A DNA stretch of 64,000 bases, taken from DASYQD01 sp963846495 (GTDB lineage: Bacteria > Acidobacteriota > Thermoanaerobaculia > Multivoradales > JAIOJS01). Below the pieces are notes generated by a model. It saw only the letters and a program-made list of their open reading frames with translations. It had not been told where the DNA came from and searched no databases. Below are positions 1-11,354 of this stretch, in pieces (position 1 is the stretch's first letter; every line of letters begins with the position of its first letter). The DNA lies in assembly GCA_963846495.1 (NCBI GenBank), contig CAWJWP010000013.1, positions 124,001-188,000 of the forward strand, in the 5' to 3' direction. The position numbers and the translations under genes are program-made.

Positions 1-638
1 GCCACCCGCAGCGCGCGCTCGAGCGCGGCGCGCATGACGGGCGCGTGGGCGACGATCCGGCGCCCCTCGACCTCGGAGACCAGCTCCCCCTTGAGCGCCC
101 GGTTCTCCTCCTCGAGCAGCTCGCGCTCCTGCGACAACCGCTCCACCTGCCGCGCGTTCTCGAGCGCCACGCCCGCGAGCGCCGCCACCGACTCGAGGAA
201 GCGGCGCTCCTCCTCCGAAAACGAAGCGTCGCCAGCAGCGCGCGACTCCTTGTCGAGCACCGCGAGCAGCCCGAGCGTCTCGCCGCGATAGGCGATGCGG
301 GTCGCGAGCAGCTGCCGGAAGTCCCGCCCGGCAAGCGTGCCGCCGACCCGTTGGACGGCGCCGTCACGCCCCTCGAGGTCCGCCCACAACGGCGCCGCCT
401 CGAACGCGTCGCCGGGCTCGGTCGCCGGCCAACCAACGCTGGAGACGGCGCGCAACCCGCCGTCGTCCTCCCGCGTCGCCGCCACCGCTGCCCGCGGGTC
501 CATCACCGCGCAGACGCGCTGCAGCAGCTCCTCGACGAGCTCGCCCTCGGGGCGCTGCGCCTGAAGAGCGAGCGCCAGGTCGTACAGCGTCTCGAGCTGG
601 AGGATGCGGCGCTTTTCGAGAAGGGCCGGCGACGGCAT
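1..638 (-). CDS. GAF-domain transcriptional regulator, probably sigma-54-dependent (N-terminal part)
   Basis: The reading frame is open from an ATG at 638 to the window edge, giving 212 codons with no stop, so the C-terminal part is missing. Residues about 15-160 read as a GAF sensor domain (it starts RRILQLETLYDLALALQAQ and continues to LLAVLDKESR and SVAALAGVALENARQV). A short coiled coil follows (ERLSQERELLEEENRALKGEL), then IVAHAPVMRAALERALRVA. That layout, GAF then helix then 'IV..SP.M...L..I..VA', is what usually precedes the AAA+ domain of NtrC-type activators of sigma-54 RNA polymerase. The AAA+ and HTH domains themselves are not visible, so the class is inferred. An in-frame GTG at 647 is an alternative start; neither has a clear ribosome-binding site. 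The dispersed palindrome at 701-769 separates it from the end of uvrA. Confidence 0.7.
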   Translation of the reverse strand, partial: MPSPALLEKRRILQLETLYDLALALQAQRPEGELVEELLQRVCAVMDPRAAVAATREDDGGLRAVSSVGWPATEPGDAFEAAPLWADLEGRDGAVQRVGGTLAGRDFRQLLATRIAYRGETLGLLAVLDKESRAAGDASFSEEERRFLESVAALAGVALENARQVERLSQERELLEEENRALKGELVSEVEGRRIVAHAPVMRAALERALRV

Positions 639-700
639 TCGAGACACATTGTCGCATTTCGAGGCGCAAATGCGGCCGCGTGTCGCGCACTGCACACTTC

Positions 701-769
701 CGGATGGTGCGCAGAGCGCACCCTACGCGCTCCAGCGCACTCCGTAGGGTGCGCTCTGCGCACCGTCCG
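701..769. repeat. Dispersed double-hairpin palindrome, copy 1 (REP-like)
   Basis: The left arm (706-726) and right arm (744-764) are reverse complements over 21 bases, and flanking bases extend the match to 701-769 with one mismatch. Each arm is itself a hairpin: GGTGCGC-AGA-GCGCACC on the left and GGTGCGC-TCT-GCGCACC on the right. The element lies just beyond the uvrA stop codon, where it could also act as a terminator or protect the mRNA 3' end. A second copy with the same arms and a different centre is at 22177-22241. Confidence 0.85.
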
Positions 770-771
770 AT

Positions 772-3618
<2,847 letters not shown>

Positions 3619-3721
3619 GTGGGCGGAGACTCTAGCAGGCGGAAGCGCGGCGGTAGATGGACCGGCGCGCACGGGTGCAACAGCGCCCGCGGACCCGCGA
3701 ATTCCGACGGTTCGCGGCACC

Positions 3722-3801
3722 CGTCACTGCGAGGAGCGAAGCGACGAAGCAGTCTCGATGATCGAGATCGCCACGGGCGCTTCGCGCCCTCGCGATGACA
3801 G
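3722..3801. repeat. Dispersed 'CEERSDEA'-type repeat, copy 1
   Basis: The block begins CACTGCGAGGAGCG and continues AGCGACGAAGCAGTCTCGATG. A partly complementary second half follows (CTTCGCGCCCTCGCGATGACAG). Read as protein on the plus strand it gives HCEERSDEAVS, a known hallmark of a non-coding repeat found in many bacterial genomes. It sits in the 235-base gap between the start of uvrA and the end of the SGNH gene. Related copies are at 14591-14669, 16145-16177 (partial) and 56438-56480. Confidence 0.8.
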
Positions 3802-3853
3802 AAAGGGAGGGGCCATCCCCTCCCTCCTTTCCGTCCGTGAAACCGAACCCGGC

Positions 3854-5266
3854 TCAGCTGCGATTGCGCGGCTTGCGCGGCTTCCTCGGCTGCTTGGCCT
3901 TGCTGAACAGGTCGGTGACGCTGTGCGAGGCCTCGCTCGAGAACTCGACCAGCGCCGGGTCGAAGAAGTCGACGCTCGCCCCCGTCGGGTTGCCGATGCC
4001 GTTGGTGCCGAAGACGAACGGGAAGAGGTCGACCGGCGGGATCTCGCCGTCGAACTTCTCGTTGATGGCGTCGATGAAGAGGTTGGCGATGTAGGCGTAG
4101 CCGAACGCCGTCGGGTGCACGGCGTCGTACGAGAACAGGCCGCCGCTCAGGAAGGCGTTGGTGTAGGTGATGCCGCCGATGTTGAGGCCGTGCTCCCGCA
4201 CGTCGTTGAGGAACGCGTTGGCGTCGACGAACGCGGCGCCGTGCTGGGCGACGACCGCCGCGATGGTGGCGTTGTACTGCGCGACGCGGGCGCGGATGTT
4301 GAACGCCTCGCCGGCGGTGAGCACCACCGCATCCGAGAGCGGGATGCCGGAGCCGCCGATGGCGGCCGGCACGCCGCGCCCCTGCGCGATCTCGGCCGCT
4401 GCCGAGAGCAGCACGAAGTCACCGCTCTGCAGCGGACCGTCCTGACCGATGAGCGGGATCGGGTTGCCGTTGATGATCAGCGGCTGCCCGGTCGCCGGGT
4501 TGGGCACGAAGCGCGAGACGGTGGTGACGAACGGGATCGACGTCACGTCCGGGATGTTGGCGATCGCCATCTTGGCGCCGGTACCGGCGATGGCGCCGGC
4601 GATGGCGCGGTACTCGGCGTCGAACTGCGCCGCCGGGGTGAGCAGCGAGTCGCTGCCGTTGGTGGCGGCGCCGAGCGCGTCGTTGTTGCCGATCCACAGG
4701 GTGACGAAGGTCGGCTGCAGCGACAGGCCCTGCTGCAGCTGGGTGAAGCCCGGCGGACCCTGGTTGCGCAGCACGAGGTCATGGAAGCCGCCGGTGGTGG
4801 TGGCGAGGAGGTCGTGCACCGTGGCGCCCGGCACGCCGAGGTTGTCGTAGGGCCGCGGCAGCGTGAGGTTCTGCGGCGCCGCCTGGCCGGGGATCGGCGC
4901 GATCGTCGGCGCCGGGCCGGCGAGGCTCACCAGCCGCAGCACGCCGCAGGGCGCCAGCGGGCTCGCGGGATTGCGGCAGACCGACTGGCCGCTGATCCCG
5001 GGCGTGCTCACCAGCGGCTGCTGGAAGACCGTCGCCGCCGCCTCGGGCGTGCGGTCGGTCGCCGCCGCGAAGATGAGCAGCGGGTAGCTGCCGAGCTGGC
5101 AGTTGCGCACCAGGCCGCCGCTGCAGAAGCCGGCGGTCAGGCTGTCGCCGAGCGCGACGTAGCGGGTGAAGTTGGCGCTGCCGGTGTCGGCGGCCGACGC
5201 CTGGAGCGGAACGAGCGCGAGGGCGAGAAGCGCGAACGCTGCAGCGATGCGGACGCGAGTGCTCAT
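3854..5266 (-). CDS. Secreted SGNH/GDSL-family lipase or esterase
   Basis: 470 residues from ATG 5266, which has a good ribosome-binding site (AGGAGA) just upstream. The N-terminus is a signal peptide (MSTRVRIAAAFALLALALV..ASA), so the protein is exported. The SGNH blocks are clear. Block I is YVALGDSLTAGF with the nucleophile Ser; block III is LWIGNNDAL; block V is YDAVHPTAFGY with the catalytic Asp and His. The C-terminus is basic (KQPRKPRKPRNRS). The family hydrolyses esters or lipids; the substrate cannot be read from sequence. It lies 38 bases after the FadL-type gene on the same strand, so the two are probably co-transcribed. I infer that the esterase releases fatty acids at the cell surface and FadL imports them. 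Confidence 0.85.
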   Translation of the reverse strand: MSTRVRIAAAFALLALALVPLQASAADTGSANFTRYVALGDSLTAGFCSGGLVRNCQLGSYPLLIFAAATDRTPEAAATVFQQPLVSTPGISGQSVCRNPASPLAPCGVLRLVSLAGPAPTIAPIPGQAAPQNLTLPRPYDNLGVPGATVHDLLATTTGGFHDLVLRNQGPPGFTQLQQGLSLQPTFVTLWIGNNDALGAATNGSDSLLTPAAQFDAEYRAIAGAIAGTGAKMAIANIPDVTSIPFVTTVSRFVPNPATGQPLIINGNPIPLIGQDGPLQSGDFVLLSAAAEIAQGRGVPAAIGGSGIPLSDAVVLTAGEAFNIRARVAQYNATIAAVVAQHGAAFVDANAFLNDVREHGLNIGGITYTNAFLSGGLFSYDAVHPTAFGYAYIANLFIDAINEKFDGEIPPVDLFPFVFGTNGIGNPTGASVDFFDPALVEFSSEASHSVTDLFSKAKQPRKPRKPRNRS

Positions 5267-5304
5267 GGTGGTTCTCCTACGCGGGTTGGTGGTGCAGCGG
5301 TTGG

Positions 5305-6657
5305 CTACTTCCAGCCTACCGTGAGACCGAACAGCCAGGCGGACTGCTGGTAGGTGCCGTGGAAGACGGGCTCGTCGGGCAGCGTGACGTGGCGCTCGCG
5401 CTCCTCGAAGACGAGGTACATCAGGGCGACGTCCCACTTGAGGCCGGGACCCGTCGAGCCGTAGCCGATGGTGACCCCGTTGCGGTTCGAGTCGGGCAGC
5501 AGCGGGCTCACCACCTCCTCGGGCTGCGGCGTCTCGTCGTAGACGTAGCCGAAGCGCCACTCGGTCGTCGGGCCGTTCTTCAGGCGCACGCCGAGGCGGT
5601 AGTTCATGACGTCGTCCCAACCCTCGGGGATGACGGTGCCGCGCGCCTGCGCCGGATTGGTGGTGTTGGGGCCGAAGACGGCGCGCGCCGTCGGGTCGGT
5701 GCCGACGATCACCACCTCCTCGAAGCTGCTCCAGCCGGTCCAGTTGGCGTCCACCTCGACGAGCAGCCGCGGAGTGAGGCCGAAGGCGACGCCGAGGCTC
5801 GCCATGTCGGGAAACTCGATCGCGGTCTCCAGCGGCAGGTTGGTGTCGAACGGCGTGCGGGCGCGGACGATGGCGTCGAACTGCGCGTTGCCGGTCGAGA
5901 TCTGCGTCAACCGGCCCTCGCCCGCGTATTCGATCTCGATCTTGCTGCGATAGGAGAGGCCCCAGGAGAGCCGCGGCGTCACCTTGTGCAGCAGGCCGAC
6001 GTTCCAGCCGTAGCCGCTGTCGAAGCCGTCGCTCTCGATCTTGACGCGGCCGACGTTGACGGCGGTCTGCGTGAACGGGTTGACGGCACCGACGTGGCGG
6101 TTGAGCTCGACGGTCGAGAAGCGGCCGATGGCGCCGAAGCCGAGGCCGAAGTTGGGCGTGACCTGCCAGCCGATCGTCGGGTTGATGTCGACCGCTTCGA
6201 GCGCCGCCTTGGTGCTCAGGAAGCGGCCGGAAAAGGTGTCCGGGTCCTTCCACTCGGTGACCAGGCCGAAGGGCGCGGTGAGGCCGAGGCCCCACTTCCA
6301 CCGCTGGTTGATCGGCGCCACGTAGTAGGCGTGCGGCGGGAACTCCGACAGCAGCTCCTGCTCCCCGCGCGCGCCGCGGCCGGGAAAGGGGTTGTCGCCC
6401 TCGAACTCCGCCTCCGCCCCCTTGATCCAGGTGAGGCCGCCCGCCAGCTCGCTCTCGTTGACGAAAGCGAGGCCGCCGGCGTTGTGGAAGAGCAGCGACG
6501 GGTCGTCGGCCTGGGCGGTGAACGCGCCGGCCATGCCCATCGCCTTCGAACCCTGCTCGAAGATGCCGAACCCGGCGCCGTAAGCCGGGCCGCCCACAGC
6601 CGCCAGCAAGGCAGCCGCGGCAAGCCACCGCACCGAATGCATGCGTCGAAAGCTCAT
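5305..6657 (-). CDS. OmpP1/FadL/TodX-family outer-membrane transport protein
   Basis: 450 residues. I chose ATG 6657 (MSFRRMHSVRWLAAAALLAAVGG) because it starts a clean signal peptide and follows a strong AGGAGGAG ribosome-binding site. The mature N-terminus (GFGIFEQGSKAMGMAGAFTAQADDPS...HNAGGLAF) matches the FadL hatch region, where the asparagine-containing loop is typical of the family. The rest alternates short polar and aromatic stretches, as expected for a 14-strand barrel. The family carries long-chain fatty acids or other hydrophobic compounds across the outer membrane. It is the first gene of a likely two-gene operon with the SGNH esterase. The exact substrate is unknown. Confidence 0.88.
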   Translation of the reverse strand: MSFRRMHSVRWLAAAALLAAVGGPAYGAGFGIFEQGSKAMGMAGAFTAQADDPSLLFHNAGGLAFVNESELAGGLTWIKGAEAEFEGDNPFPGRGARGEQELLSEFPPHAYYVAPINQRWKWGLGLTAPFGLVTEWKDPDTFSGRFLSTKAALEAVDINPTIGWQVTPNFGLGFGAIGRFSTVELNRHVGAVNPFTQTAVNVGRVKIESDGFDSGYGWNVGLLHKVTPRLSWGLSYRSKIEIEYAGEGRLTQISTGNAQFDAIVRARTPFDTNLPLETAIEFPDMASLGVAFGLTPRLLVEVDANWTGWSSFEEVVIVGTDPTARAVFGPNTTNPAQARGTVIPEGWDDVMNYRLGVRLKNGPTTEWRFGYVYDETPQPEEVVSPLLPDSNRNGVTIGYGSTGPGLKWDVALMYLVFEERERHVTLPDEPVFHGTYQQSAWLFGLTVGWK

Positions 6658-6776
6658 CAATCTCCTCCTGTGGAGCTTGTGTCTGGTGCGCCGGATGTAG
6701 AAGGAAAAGAAGCCCTTACCCACCGAAGGGCAGGCGCGGACGATATGCCTGTGGCCGGAGAGGGTCAAGGGCGCCG

Positions 6777-7224
6777 TCATGGCGACGAACAGGCGCCGGT
6801 CATCGTGAAGTTTGTGGGCGAGGAAGGAACTAAGAGACCGAGCCGCAGGCGAGGGCTCGTGTCGTGGAGCAGGGGGCGGGGCCCCCTGCGGAACAACATC
6901 AGCGAGCCGGCGAAGTCCTCGGGCTCGCCCGCCTTCGACACCAGCTCGAGCGCGTCGATGCAGGCGCCGATCGGGTGCGCTTGCGGCGCGAAGATCACCC
7001 CGGCGAAGTCGGTGCCCTCTCGCTGCCGGCGGCGCGCCTCGACGATGAGGTCTTCATCGGACGAGAACAACACGCGGCCCAGCGCCGTTGCGCGGTCGAG
7101 GATCGGGGTCTGGAAGCTGGTGGGCCCTGTCTTCATGCGCAGTCAGCAGGTCGACACCGCGCAGTCGCACGCCCTGGACGATGGCGCGGCTGACGTTGTG
7201 GTTGAAGTAGAGGCGGACCGCCAA
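6777..7224 (-). CDS. DUF5615 PIN-like protein (putative toxin), frameshifted
   Basis: The N-terminus (AVRLYFNHNVSRAIVQGVRLRGVDLLTAHED) and the body (ILDRATALGRVLFSSDEDLIVEA, FAGVIFAPQ, CIDALELVSKAGEPEDFAG) both match the DUF5615 PIN-like family but lie in different frames. The join is near 7110, where an extra C in a CCCC run would restore LPDPILDRATALGR. The proposed start is TTG 7224, right after the stop of the DUF433 gene. The family is normally about 115 residues; here the frame runs on to 148 through a perfect 9-bp hairpin (6869-6889). The last 40 residues are therefore probably not native. The PIN-like fold suggests a nuclease, but the catalytic set was not verified. Confidence 0.65.
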
Positions 7225-7227
7225 GAA

Positions 7228-7545
7228 TCAGATCTGCCCCTGCGCTCGCAGCTTGGCGATCAGCGGGTGCTCGCCGACTTGCTGTTGAATCTCCTGCACC
7301 TGTGCTGCTCGGCGTTGCAGATCGGACTCGAGCGCTTCGCGATGGTCCCAGTAGTAGGCGAGCGCCGAGTGGACCTGCCCCAACGTCAGATGGGGGTGCT
7401 GGTAGGCAAGCTCTTCGGGGCTCCAGCCGTGAGCTTTCGCCGCGGCGACCAGCTCGACGAGCTTGGTGTTGGCACCCTCGATCCACGCCACGCCGTTCTC
7501 GTCGAGGACGACGTGCTCGTAAGTCGTGGGTGTCGCGGTGGCCAT
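7228..7545 (-). CDS. DUF433 protein (putative antitoxin partner of the DUF5615 gene)
   Basis: 105 residues from ATG 7545, preceded by AAGGAA. The sequence YEHVVLDENGVAWIEGANTKLVELVAAAKAHGWSPEELAYQHP, followed by LTLGQVHSALAYYWDHREAL, is a typical DUF433 protein. It has a short N-terminal hook and a helix-turn-helix-like segment, then a helical tail (QRRAAQVQEIQQQVGEHPL). DUF433 genes are commonly found directly upstream of DUF5615 PIN-like genes, and the pair is generally treated as a toxin-antitoxin module. Here the DUF5615 frame starts 3 bases after this stop codon. Function as an antitoxin and autorepressor is inferred from family and position. Confidence 0.75.
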   Translation of the reverse strand: MATATPTTYEHVVLDENGVAWIEGANTKLVELVAAAKAHGWSPEELAYQHPHLTLGQVHSALAYYWDHREALESDLQRRAAQVQEIQQQVGEHPLIAKLRAQGQI

Positions 7546-7627
7546 GCCGTTCGTTCCTTGGGGGATTCTACGCTCGGCATCGGATGCCTCCGAACAGCGC
7601 ACGCGGCGCGGCTAGACTACGCGGCCG

Positions 7628-8429
7628 ATGAACGCGGCTCCCGTTGCGCCCGCTCCTCCACCCGCCGCGCCGCCGCCGGCCCCTCCGCCGCGGGGCGACG
7701 AGCCGCGGGCGCCGCTCGACAAGCGGCCGGAGGCGATTCGCGGGATGTTTGCGCGGGTGGCGCCGGTGTACGACTTGCTCAATCACCTGCTGTCGGCGTC
7801 GCTCGATCATGTGTGGCGGCGGAAGGCGGCGCGGCTCGTGGAGGCCGGCGGCGCGCCGGCGCTCGATCTCTGCTGCGGCACGGGCGATCAGGCGATTGCG
7901 CTGCAGAAGCGCGGGAGCCGGGTGTTGGCGGCGGACTTCTGTTTGCCGATGGTGGCGCTGGCGCGGCGGAAGTTCGCGCGGCGAGCGGCGCGTGGGCAGC
8001 AAGCCGCGCCATCGCCGGCGCCGCTGGTCGCGGACGCGCTCACGCTTCCGTTCTCGAGCGGCTCCTTCGGCGCCGCCACAGTGTCGTTCGGTCTCCGCAA
8101 CGTCGTCGACCTCGACGCGCGCGCTCTCCGAGCTCGCGCGCGTGGTGGCGCCCGGCGGCAAGCTGGTGGTGCTCGAGTTCGCGGTGCCGCGGCTGCGGCC
8201 GTTGCGCGCGCTCTACCTCTTTTACTTCCGGCGGCTGTTGCCGCGGATCGGCCGTTTGATCTCCGGCGACGGCGGCGCGTATTCGTACCTGCCCAGCTCG
8301 GTGCTGCAGTTCCCGCAGCGGCAGGAGCTGCTCGACCGTTTCGCGGCCGCCGGCTTCGGCGAGGGCGCCTGGGACGATCTCTCGGGCGGCATCGTCTGCC
8401 TCTACGCGGCGCGGAGGGCGGCGGCTTGA
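7628..8429 (+). CDS. menG: Demethylmenaquinone/2-polyprenyl-benzoquinol C-methyltransferase, one frameshift
   Basis: A SAM-dependent C-methyltransferase of the UbiE/MenG family, acting in the last ring-methylation step of menaquinone (or ubiquinone) synthesis at the membrane. Residues 1-25 are an Ala/Pro-rich extension. After it come KRPEAIRGMFARVAPVYDLLNHLLSASLDHVWRR, the SAM-binding LDLCCGTGDQAIAL, and FGLRNVVD, all family signatures. A +1 shift in the GC repeat near 8115-8122 moves the reading to a second frame that continues ALSELARVVAPGGKLVVLEF and ends AARRAAA with TGA at 8427-8429. The corrected length is 266 residues. The stop overlaps the TTG start of folD, so translation is probably coupled. 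Gram-negative Acidobacteria mainly use menaquinone, hence the symbol; ubiE is the alternative. Confidence 0.88.
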
Positions 8430-9364
8430 CGACGGTCCTCGACGGCAAGGCGGTCGCGGCCACCATCCGCGGCGAAGTGGCCGAAGGCGTCGCCGCGCTG
8501 CTCGCCGCCGGCGGCCGCCGTCCGGGGCTCGCCGCGGTGCTGGTGGGCGACGACCCGGCCTCGGCGCTCTACGTCACCAGCAAGGCGCGCGACTGCGAAG
8601 AGGTGGGGATGGCGAGCCGTACGCATCGCCTGCCCGCCGCGACCGAAGAGCGCGAGCTGCTCACCCTCGTCGACACGCTGAATGTCGACGAGACGATCGA
8701 CGGCATCCTCGTTCAGCTGCCGCTGCCGGCGCAGGTCTCGGGGCGGCGAGTGCTCGACCGCATCGATCCCGGCAAGGACGTCGACGGCTTCCACCCGATG
8801 AGCGTCGGCCGGCTGTGGCTCGACGAGCCCGGCTTCGTCTCCGCGACCCCAGCCGGGATCATGGAGCTTTTGCGGCGCTACGAGGTGCCGCTCGCCGGCG
8901 CGCACGCGGTGGTGCTCGGGCGCAGCGCCATCGTCGGCAAGCCGATGGCCGGGCTGCTGCTGCGCGCGCACTGCACGGTCACGATGTGTCATTCGAAGAC
9001 GCGCGACCTGCCGGCGGTGACGCGCCAGGCGGACGTGCTGGTGGCCGCCGTCGGCCGCGCCGCGATGGTCGGTCCCGAGCACGTGAAGCCGGGCGCCGTC
9101 GTCGTCGACGTCGGCATCAACCGGCTCGACAGCGAGGATGCCGTGCGCCGCGCCTTTCCGGACGACGAGAGCAAGCTCGAGCGCTTCCACGCCAAGGGCT
9201 CGCTGCTCGTCGGCGACGTCGATTACGACCGCGTGGCGCCGATCGCCTCCGCCATCACGCCGGTGCCGGGCGGCGTGGGACCGCTCACGCGCGCCATGCT
9301 GCTCGTCAACACCCTCGCCGCGTCGCGGGCGCGGCAGGGGCAGCTCGCGGGCGTTCCGGCGTGA
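8426..9364 (+). CDS. folD: Bifunctional methylenetetrahydrofolate dehydrogenase/cyclohydrolase (FolD)
   Basis: 312 residues. FolD interconverts 5,10-methylene-, methenyl- and 10-formyl-tetrahydrofolate in the cytoplasm and so feeds purine and formyl-Met synthesis. Visible landmarks are the YVTSKARDCEEVG segment with the catalytic Lys of the YxxxK motif, DGILVQLPLP, PGKDVDGFHP, the NADP site (GAHAVVLGRSAIVGKPMAGLL), and ITPVPGGVGPLTRAMLL. The start is TTG 8426, which overlaps the stop of the methyltransferase (TTGA); no in-frame ATG precedes TTVLDGKAVA. The stop overlaps the GTG start of coaE. A formal 578-residue frame joining it to the 5' part of menG is an artefact of the menG frameshift. 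Confidence 0.95.
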   Translation: MTTVLDGKAVAATIRGEVAEGVAALLAAGGRRPGLAAVLVGDDPASALYVTSKARDCEEVGMASRTHRLPAATEERELLTLVDTLNVDETIDGILVQLPLPAQVSGRRVLDRIDPGKDVDGFHPMSVGRLWLDEPGFVSATPAGIMELLRRYEVPLAGAHAVVLGRSAIVGKPMAGLLLRAHCTVTMCHSKTRDLPAVTRQADVLVAAVGRAAMVGPEHVKPGAVVVDVGINRLDSEDAVRRAFPDDESKLERFHAKGSLLVGDVDYDRVAPIASAITPVPGGVGPLTRAMLLVNTLAASRARQGQLAGVPA

Positions 9365-10080
9365 GCAGCGACGCGGAAACGCACGAGCGCCACGCCAGCG
9401 ACGCCGCCACTGCGACCACCGGGCGCGAACCGACCAGCGAGGCGGCCGACGCGCCGCGGCTCCTCGTCGGCTTGACCGGCGGCCTCGCGGCCGGCAAGTC
9501 GACCGTCGCCCGCCTGCTCGCCGAGCGCGGCGCCACCGTCGTCGACGCCGACCGCCTCGTCGCCGATCTCTATCGCGCCGGCGAGCCGGGCGCCGCGCGC
9601 GTGGCTGAGCTCTTCGGCCACGAGATGCTGCGCCCCGACGGCACCGTCGACCACCGCGCCCTCTCTGCCCGGATCTTCGCCGATCCCGAGGCGCGGCGCC
9701 GCCTCGAGGCCGCCATCCACCCGCTCGTCGGCCTGCGCTTCCGCGAGCTCGCCGCGCGCACGAGCGGCATCGTCGCCCTCGAAGCCACGCTGCTCGTCGA
9801 GGCGGGGTGGAAGGACGCCTTCGACGTCGTCGTCACCGTCGAGGCGCCGCCCGAGGTGCGGCTCGCCCGCGCCATCGCCCGCGGCCTCGACGAGGCCGAG
9901 GCCCGGCGCCGGCTCCTCGCCCAGGGCGAAGGCGACGCCCGCCGCGCCGCCGCCGACCACGTGATCATGAACGACGGCGACGCCGACCAGCTCCGCCAAC
10001 AGGTCGACGCGCTGGTACGCGACTTGCGGCAGCACCTCGGCGAGCGCAGCCCGTCCGGAACCGCCCCTCGCCAGGCGTAG
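9361..10080 (+). CDS. coaE: Dephospho-CoA kinase (CoaE)
   Basis: 239 residues from GTG 9361 in the GTGA overlap with folD. It performs the final step of coenzyme A synthesis, phosphorylating the 3'-OH of dephospho-CoA. A 35-residue Thr/Ala-rich extension precedes the core. The P-loop is LTGGLAAGKSTVARLL, followed by GATVVDADRLVADLY (the family DAD), HPLVGLRFRE, and VTVEAPPEVRLARAIARGLDEAEARRRLLAQ, which corresponds to the R..R..S.ee...R...Q block. It ends in DHVIMNDGDADQLRQQVDAL, the usual 'vi.N.g....l..qv' C-terminus. It is the third gene of the menG-folD-coaE string. Confidence 0.93.
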   Translation: MSSDAETHERHASDAATATTGREPTSEAADAPRLLVGLTGGLAAGKSTVARLLAERGATVVDADRLVADLYRAGEPGAARVAELFGHEMLRPDGTVDHRALSARIFADPEARRRLEAAIHPLVGLRFRELAARTSGIVALEATLLVEAGWKDAFDVVVTVEAPPEVRLARAIARGLDEAEARRRLLAQGEGDARRAAADHVIMNDGDADQLRQQVDALVRDLRQHLGERSPSGTAPRQA

Positions 10081-10159
10081 GCCGGCCCCGGCGGGCGCCG
10101 TCGTCGGCCCGACAGCCGGTTCTTTTCCACGGCCTCTCATTCGACAGGAGGTGCGGAGG

Positions 10160-11354
10160 ATGACGTCGCTGACCCGCGAAGAGCTTCGCCCATTGCGAGA
10201 CGCGCAACCGCCCTGCGTCTCGATCTACCTGCCCACCCACCGCTCGGCGGTGGACATCCCCCAGGACCGCATCCGCCTCAAGAACCTCCTGCGCGACGCC
10301 GAGGAGCAGCTGATCGCGCGCGGCGAGAAGCACCCCGACCGCGTACTGATGTCCGGCCTCGTCCTCGTCGACGACGTCGGCTTCTGGCAGCACCCGACCG
10401 AAGGGCTGGCGCTCTTCCTCGCGCCGGGGATCACGCAGCAGTACCGCGTGCACCAGCCGTTCCCCGAGCTCGCCGTCGTGGGCGACCGCTTCCACTTCGC
10501 GCCGCTGCTGCCGCTGCTCGGCGCCGACGGCCACTTCCACCTGCTGGCGCTGTCGCAGAAGAACGTGCGGCTCTTCCTCGGCGGCAGCGACGGGCTGCGC
10601 GAGATCGAGCTGAAGAACGTGCCGCGCAGCGTGCAGGAAGCGCTGCACTACGACGAGAACGAGCACTCGCTGCAGTTCCATTCGGTGCCGGCGACGCCGC
10701 AGACGATCGGCTCGCGCGGGGCGCCGAGCGCGGCGGTGCCCACCGGCAACCGGAAGGGGATGTTCCACGGCCACGGCACCGTCGACGACGACTCCAAGGA
10801 CCAAGTACGCCGCTTCTTCGAGGTGCTCGACGACCGCCTGCAGAAGGTGTGGCACGTCCACCAGCCGCCGCTGCCGCTGGTCCTCGCCGGTGTCGAGTAC
10901 GAGCGGGCGATGTTCCTCGCGGCGAGCAAGCACCCGCGCCTCGTCGAGGCGGGTGTCGACGGCAGACCCGACTCGCTCTCCGACGAGGAGCTCGAGCGCC
11001 GCGTGCGGCCGCTCGTCGAGCCGTTGCTGCACGAGGAGGAGCGCCACGCGGTGGCGGTCTTCCAGGACCTCTCCGGCACGCAGCGCGCGAGCACCGACCT
11101 CGAGGAGATCCTGCTCGCCGCCGCCGACGGGCGCGTCGACAAGCTCTTCTACGACCCGCGCGAGCAGCGCTGGGGGAACGCTCGACTACACGGGCCGTGC
11201 GGTGGAAGTGCACCCGGAGCGGCAAAACGGCGACGAAGACCTCATTGACCGCGCGGCCACGGAGACCGTCTTCCACGGCGGCTGCGTGTACGCCGGGGGA
11301 CCCGATCAGGGAGCGCTGACGCTCGGGCCGTTGGCGGCCGTCTTCCGCTACTGA
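10160..11354 (+). CDS. Bacterial archaeo-eukaryotic release-factor-like (baeRF) protein, one frameshift
   Basis: About 397 residues once a +1 shift in the G run at 11172-11176 is corrected (RWGTLDYTGRAVEVHPERQ, then FRY and TGA at 11352-11354). The start PCVSIYLPTHRSAVDIPQD, the central LLALSQKNVRLFLGG, and LPLVLAGVEYERAMFLAAS with the following helical domain match the baeRF families. These are bacterial relatives of eRF1/Pelota that are thought to act on stalled ribosomes; the role here is inferred from family only. ATG 10160 was chosen because GACAGGAGG ends 9 bases upstream; GTG 10151 is the alternative. The 3' end overlaps the convergent rdgB by 7 bases. Confidence 0.78.

Noticed and set aside
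3854..6628. A 924-residue continuous minus-strand frame
   Set aside because: Its first half is an Arg-rich shadow of the FadL gene read in another frame; only the second half, from 5266, has a signal peptide and SGNH motifs.
7628..9364. A 578-residue fusion of a methyltransferase and FolD
   Set aside because: The join depends on the frameshift in menG near 8120; the true menG ends at 8429 and folD starts at TTG 8426.
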